This document shows positions 61,482 through 64,000 of a stretch of DNA of 64,000 nucleotides, in pieces (the stretch's first letter is position 1; each line of letters begins with the position of its first letter). The position numbers and the translations under genes are program-made. A model generated the notes under the pieces. It was not told where the DNA came from and ran no database searches. It saw only the letters and a list, made by a program, of their open reading frames with translations. Origin of the DNA: Antitrichia curtipendula (lineage: Eukaryota; Streptophyta; Bryopsida; Hypnales; Leucodontaceae); NCBI GenBank assembly GCA_951230915.1, contig OX579637.1:16182001-16246000 (forward strand). Direction: 5' to 3'.

Positions 61482-62753
61482 GATTTGTGTGAAGTCTGTT
61501 TCAAACTGAAATTCTATGACATTTGATGTTTGACACCATTAAAGTACAGGTTGCACTTCTTCTATATTCTTTTGAATGGACGTGCGAATGGATTGCAATT
61601 ACATATCAAATTAATATTTGTGGGCATTTAGGTACTTGAGGGTAACTATTTGCAACTTGTACGATTTGTCTGAAGTCTCTTTCAAAATGAAATTCTATGA
61701 CATTTGATGTTTGACACCATTAAAGTACAGGTTGGACCTTATTCTGTATTCTTTTGAATGGACGTGCGATTGGCTTCCAATTAATTATCAAATTAATATT
61801 TGTGGGCATTTAAGTACTTGAGGGTAACTATTTGCAACTTGTACGATTTGTGTGAAGTCTGTTTCCAACTGAAATTCTATGACATTTGATGTTTGACACC
61901 ATTAATGTACAGATTGGACCTTATTCTCTATTTTTTGGAATTGACGTGCGATTGGATTGCAATTACATATCAAATTAATATTTGTGGGCATTTAGGTACT
62001 TGAGGGTAACTATTTGCAACTTGTACGATTTGTCTGAAGTCTCTTTCAAAATGAAATTCTATGACATTTGATGTTTGACACCATTAAAGTACAGGTTGGA
62101 CCTTATTCTGTATTCTTTTGAATGGACGTGCGATTGGCTTGCAATTACACATCAAATTAATATTTGTGGGCATTTAGGTACTTGAGGGTAACTATTTGCA
62201 ACTTGTACGATTTGTCTGAAGTCTCTTTCAAAATGAAATTCTATGACATTTGATGTTTGACACCATTAATGTACAGATTGGACCTTATTCTCTATTCTTT
62301 GGAATTGACGTGCGATTGGATTGCAATTACATATCAAATTAATATTTGTGGGCATTTAGGTACTTGAGGGTAACTATTTGCAACTTGTACGATTTGTGTG
62401 AAGTCTCTTTCAAAATGAAATTCTATGACATTTGATGTTTGACACCATTAAAGTACAGGTTGGACCTTATTCTGTATTCTTTTGAATGGACATGCGATTG
62501 GCTTGCAATTACACATCAAATTAATATTTGTGGGCATTTAGGTACTTGAGGGTAACTATTTGCAATTTGTACGATTTGTGTGAAGTCTCTTTCAAACTGA
62601 AAGTCTATGACATTTGATGTTTGACACCATTAAAGTACAGACTGGACCTTATTCTCTATTCTTTGGAATTGACGTGCGATTGGATTGCAATTACATATCA
62701 AATTAATATTTGTGGGCATTTAGGTATTTGAGGGTAACTATTTGCAACTTGTA
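61482..62753 (+). repeat. Mixed monomers before the terminal dimer array
   Basis: Seven monomers. The first is the last GGTTGCAC copy of the window (61550), with private CACTTCTTC and CGAATGG. Then a copy with GGCTTCCAATT (61773), a TTTCCAACTG/TTAATG copy (about 61860), CTGTATT copies, GACATGCG (62490) and a CAATTTG/GAAAGTC copy with CAGACTGG (62638). The last part matches 53100-53830 at a displacement of 9281 bp. Confidence 0.65.
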
Positions 62754-64000
62754 CGATTTGTCTGAAGTCTCTTTCAAAATGAAATTCTATGACATTTGAT
62801 GTTTGACACCATTAAAGTACAGGTTGGACCTTATTCTCTATTCTTTTGAATGGACGTGCGATTGGCTTGCAATTAATTATCAAATTAATATTTGTGGGCA
62901 TTTAAGTACTTGAGGGTAACTATTTGCAACTTGTACGATTTGTGTGAAGTCTGTTTCAAACTGAAATTCTATGACATTTGATGTTTGACACCATTAAAGT
63001 ACAGATTGGACCTTATTCTCTATTCTTTGGAATTGACGTGCGATTGGATTGCAATTACATATCAAATTAATATTTGTGGGCATTTAGGTATTTGAGGGTA
63101 ACTATTTGCAACTTGTACGATTTGTCTGAAGTCTCTTTCAAAATGAAATTCTATGACATTTGATGTTTGACACCATTAAAGTACAGATTGGACCTTATTC
63201 TATATTCTTTTGAATGGACGTGCGATTGGCTTGCAATTAATTATCAAATTAATATTTGTGGGCATTTAAGTACTTGAGGGTAACTATTTGCAACTTGTAC
63301 GATTTGTGCGAAGTCTGTTTCAAACTGAAATTCTATGACATTTGATGTTTGACACCATTAAAGTACAGATTGGACCTTATTCTCTATTCTTTGGAATTGA
63401 CGTGCGATTGGATTGCAATTACATATCAAATTAATATTTGTGGGCATTTAGGTATTTGAGGGTAACTATTTGCAACTTGTACGATTTGTCTGAAGTCTCT
63501 TTCAAACTGAAATTCTATGACATTTGATGTTTGACACCATTAAAGTACAGATTGGACCTTATTCTCTATTCTTTTGAATGGACGTGCGATTGGCTTGCAA
63601 TTAATTATCAAATTAATATTTGTGGGCATTTAAGTACTTGAGGGTAACTATTTGCAACTTGTACGATTTGTGTGAAGTCTGTTTCAAACTGAAATTCTAT
63701 GACATTTGATGTTTGACACCATTAAAGTACAGATTGGACCTTATTCTCTATTCTTTGGAATTGACGTGCGATTGGATTGCAATTACATATCAAATTAATA
63801 TTTGTGGGCATTTAGGTATTTGAGGGTAACTATTTGCAACTTGTACGATTTGTCTGAAGTCTCTTTCAAAATGAAATTCTATGACATTTGATGTTTGACA
63901 CCATTAAAGTACAGATTGGACCTTATTCTCTATTCTTTTGAATGGACGTGCGATTGGCTTGCAATTAATTATCAAATTAATATTTGTGGGCATTTAAGTA
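62754..64000 (+). repeat. Dimer higher-order repeat, 364 bp, about 3.4 copies to the window end
   Basis: Monomers at 62754, 63118, 63482 and 63846 are AATTAATTATC/AAGTACTTG copies headed GTCTGAAG; those at 62936, 63300 and 63664 are AGATTGG/CTTTGGAATTG/GGTATTTG copies headed GTGTGAAGTCTG (GTGCGAAG at 63300). The two types alternate strictly, giving a 364-bp dimer. Dimers differ slightly: AGGTTGG in the first, CTATATTC in the second, TTTCAAACTG in the third. The pattern runs off the right edge, so its extent is unknown. Confidence 0.8.

Larger units (their letters stand above)
1..64000. repeat. Satellite DNA array, 182-bp monomer, about 352 copies
   Basis: The entire window is a head-to-tail array of one monomer family. 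Counting from the C of TACGATTTGT, copies start at 1, 183, 365, 547, 728 and so on to 63846, giving 351 full copies plus a 155-base partial copy. All are on the same strand. The basic length is 182 bp. Every departure I found is a single-base loss, 37 in all, and this bookkeeping reproduces the observed start at 63300 exactly (348 x 182 - 37 = 63299). No non-satellite segment interrupts the array and both ends are cut inside it. By analogy with other satellites of this size it is probably centromeric or pericentromeric heterochromatin. That role is inferred, and the family and species are not recognised. Confidence 0.98.

Noticed and set aside
1..64000. Recurring short open reading frames, for example ATG TTT GAC ACC (29 codons, + strand) and ATG CCC ACA AAT (29 codons, - strand) in many monomers
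   Set aside because: They are limited by stop codons inside each monomer, the 182-bp period shifts the frame at every copy, and no start signal, splice pattern or longer frame is seen. They are by-products of the repeat.
1..64000. CRISPR array
   Set aside because: There is no repeat-spacer structure; the whole 182-bp unit repeats, including what would be spacers.
1..64000. CENP-B box (TTCG....A..CGGG)
   Set aside because: TTTCGAACTGAAATTC has the TTCG and an A but lacks the CGGG half, and no other site in the monomer on either strand fits.
1..64000. Known plant or animal satellites such as Arabidopsis CEN180 or human alpha satellite
   Set aside because: Lengths are in the same range, but I could not match the motif order to either; only a database search can settle the family.

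Overview
The whole 64 kb is one uninterrupted tandem satellite array, with no gene, RNA gene, transposon or unique sequence visible. The monomer is about 182 bp and about 35 % G+C (63 of 182 bases in one consensus-like copy). All copies run head to tail in the same orientation. Counting from the C of the motif TACGATTTGT, I place 351 complete monomers from base 1 to base 63845 and a 155-base partial copy to base 64000. The array continues past both ends. This points to a eukaryotic nuclear chromosome, most likely centromeric or pericentromeric heterochromatin. I do not recognise the monomer as a named family and cannot assign a species. 182 bp is in the usual range for plant and animal centromeric satellites.

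Monomers differ at a few linked positions, so each can be read like a barcode. Positions below count from that C. The sites are: base 9 (GTGTGAAG, GTCTGAAG or GTATGAAG); bases 14-28 (for example TCTCTTTCAAAATG or TCTGTTTCAAACTG); base 63 (TTAAAG, TTAATG or TTAAGG); bases 69-77 (AGGTTGGACC, AGATTGGACC, AGGTTGCAC); bases 83-100 (ending CTTTTGAATGG, CTTTGGAATTG or TTTTTTGGAATTG); bases 111-128 (GGCTTGCAATTACACATC, GGATTGCAATTACATATC or GGCTTGCAATTAATTATC); and bases 151-157 (AGGTACTTG, AAGTACTTG, AGGTATTTG). The order of barcodes repeats, which reveals higher-order repeats (HORs).

Layout. 1-3134: irregular monomers. 3135-8009: three copies of a 9-monomer HOR, 1635 bp. 8010-19818: shuffled modules with partial duplications. 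19819-38207: the core, with a 7-mer (1273 bp), an 11-mer (2001 bp, the 7-mer plus four monomers), a 15-mer (2728 bp), a 4-mer (728 bp) and a block of about 5.4 kb present twice at a spacing of 6185 bp. 38208-48560: mixed modules with a 14/15-mer pair and a 7-mer pair. 48561-51922: a 9-mer of 1637 bp, unrelated in composition to the one at 3-8 kb. 51923-64000: 10-mer, 11-mer, 13-mer, 4-mer and dimer pairs, ending in a 364-bp dimer array.

The pattern fits repeated unequal exchange or segmental amplification, with recently expanded units in the centre and related but less ordered modules on both sides. Nothing suggests protein coding. All HOR limits were read by eye from diagnostic variants and are good to within roughly one monomer unless a base is given.
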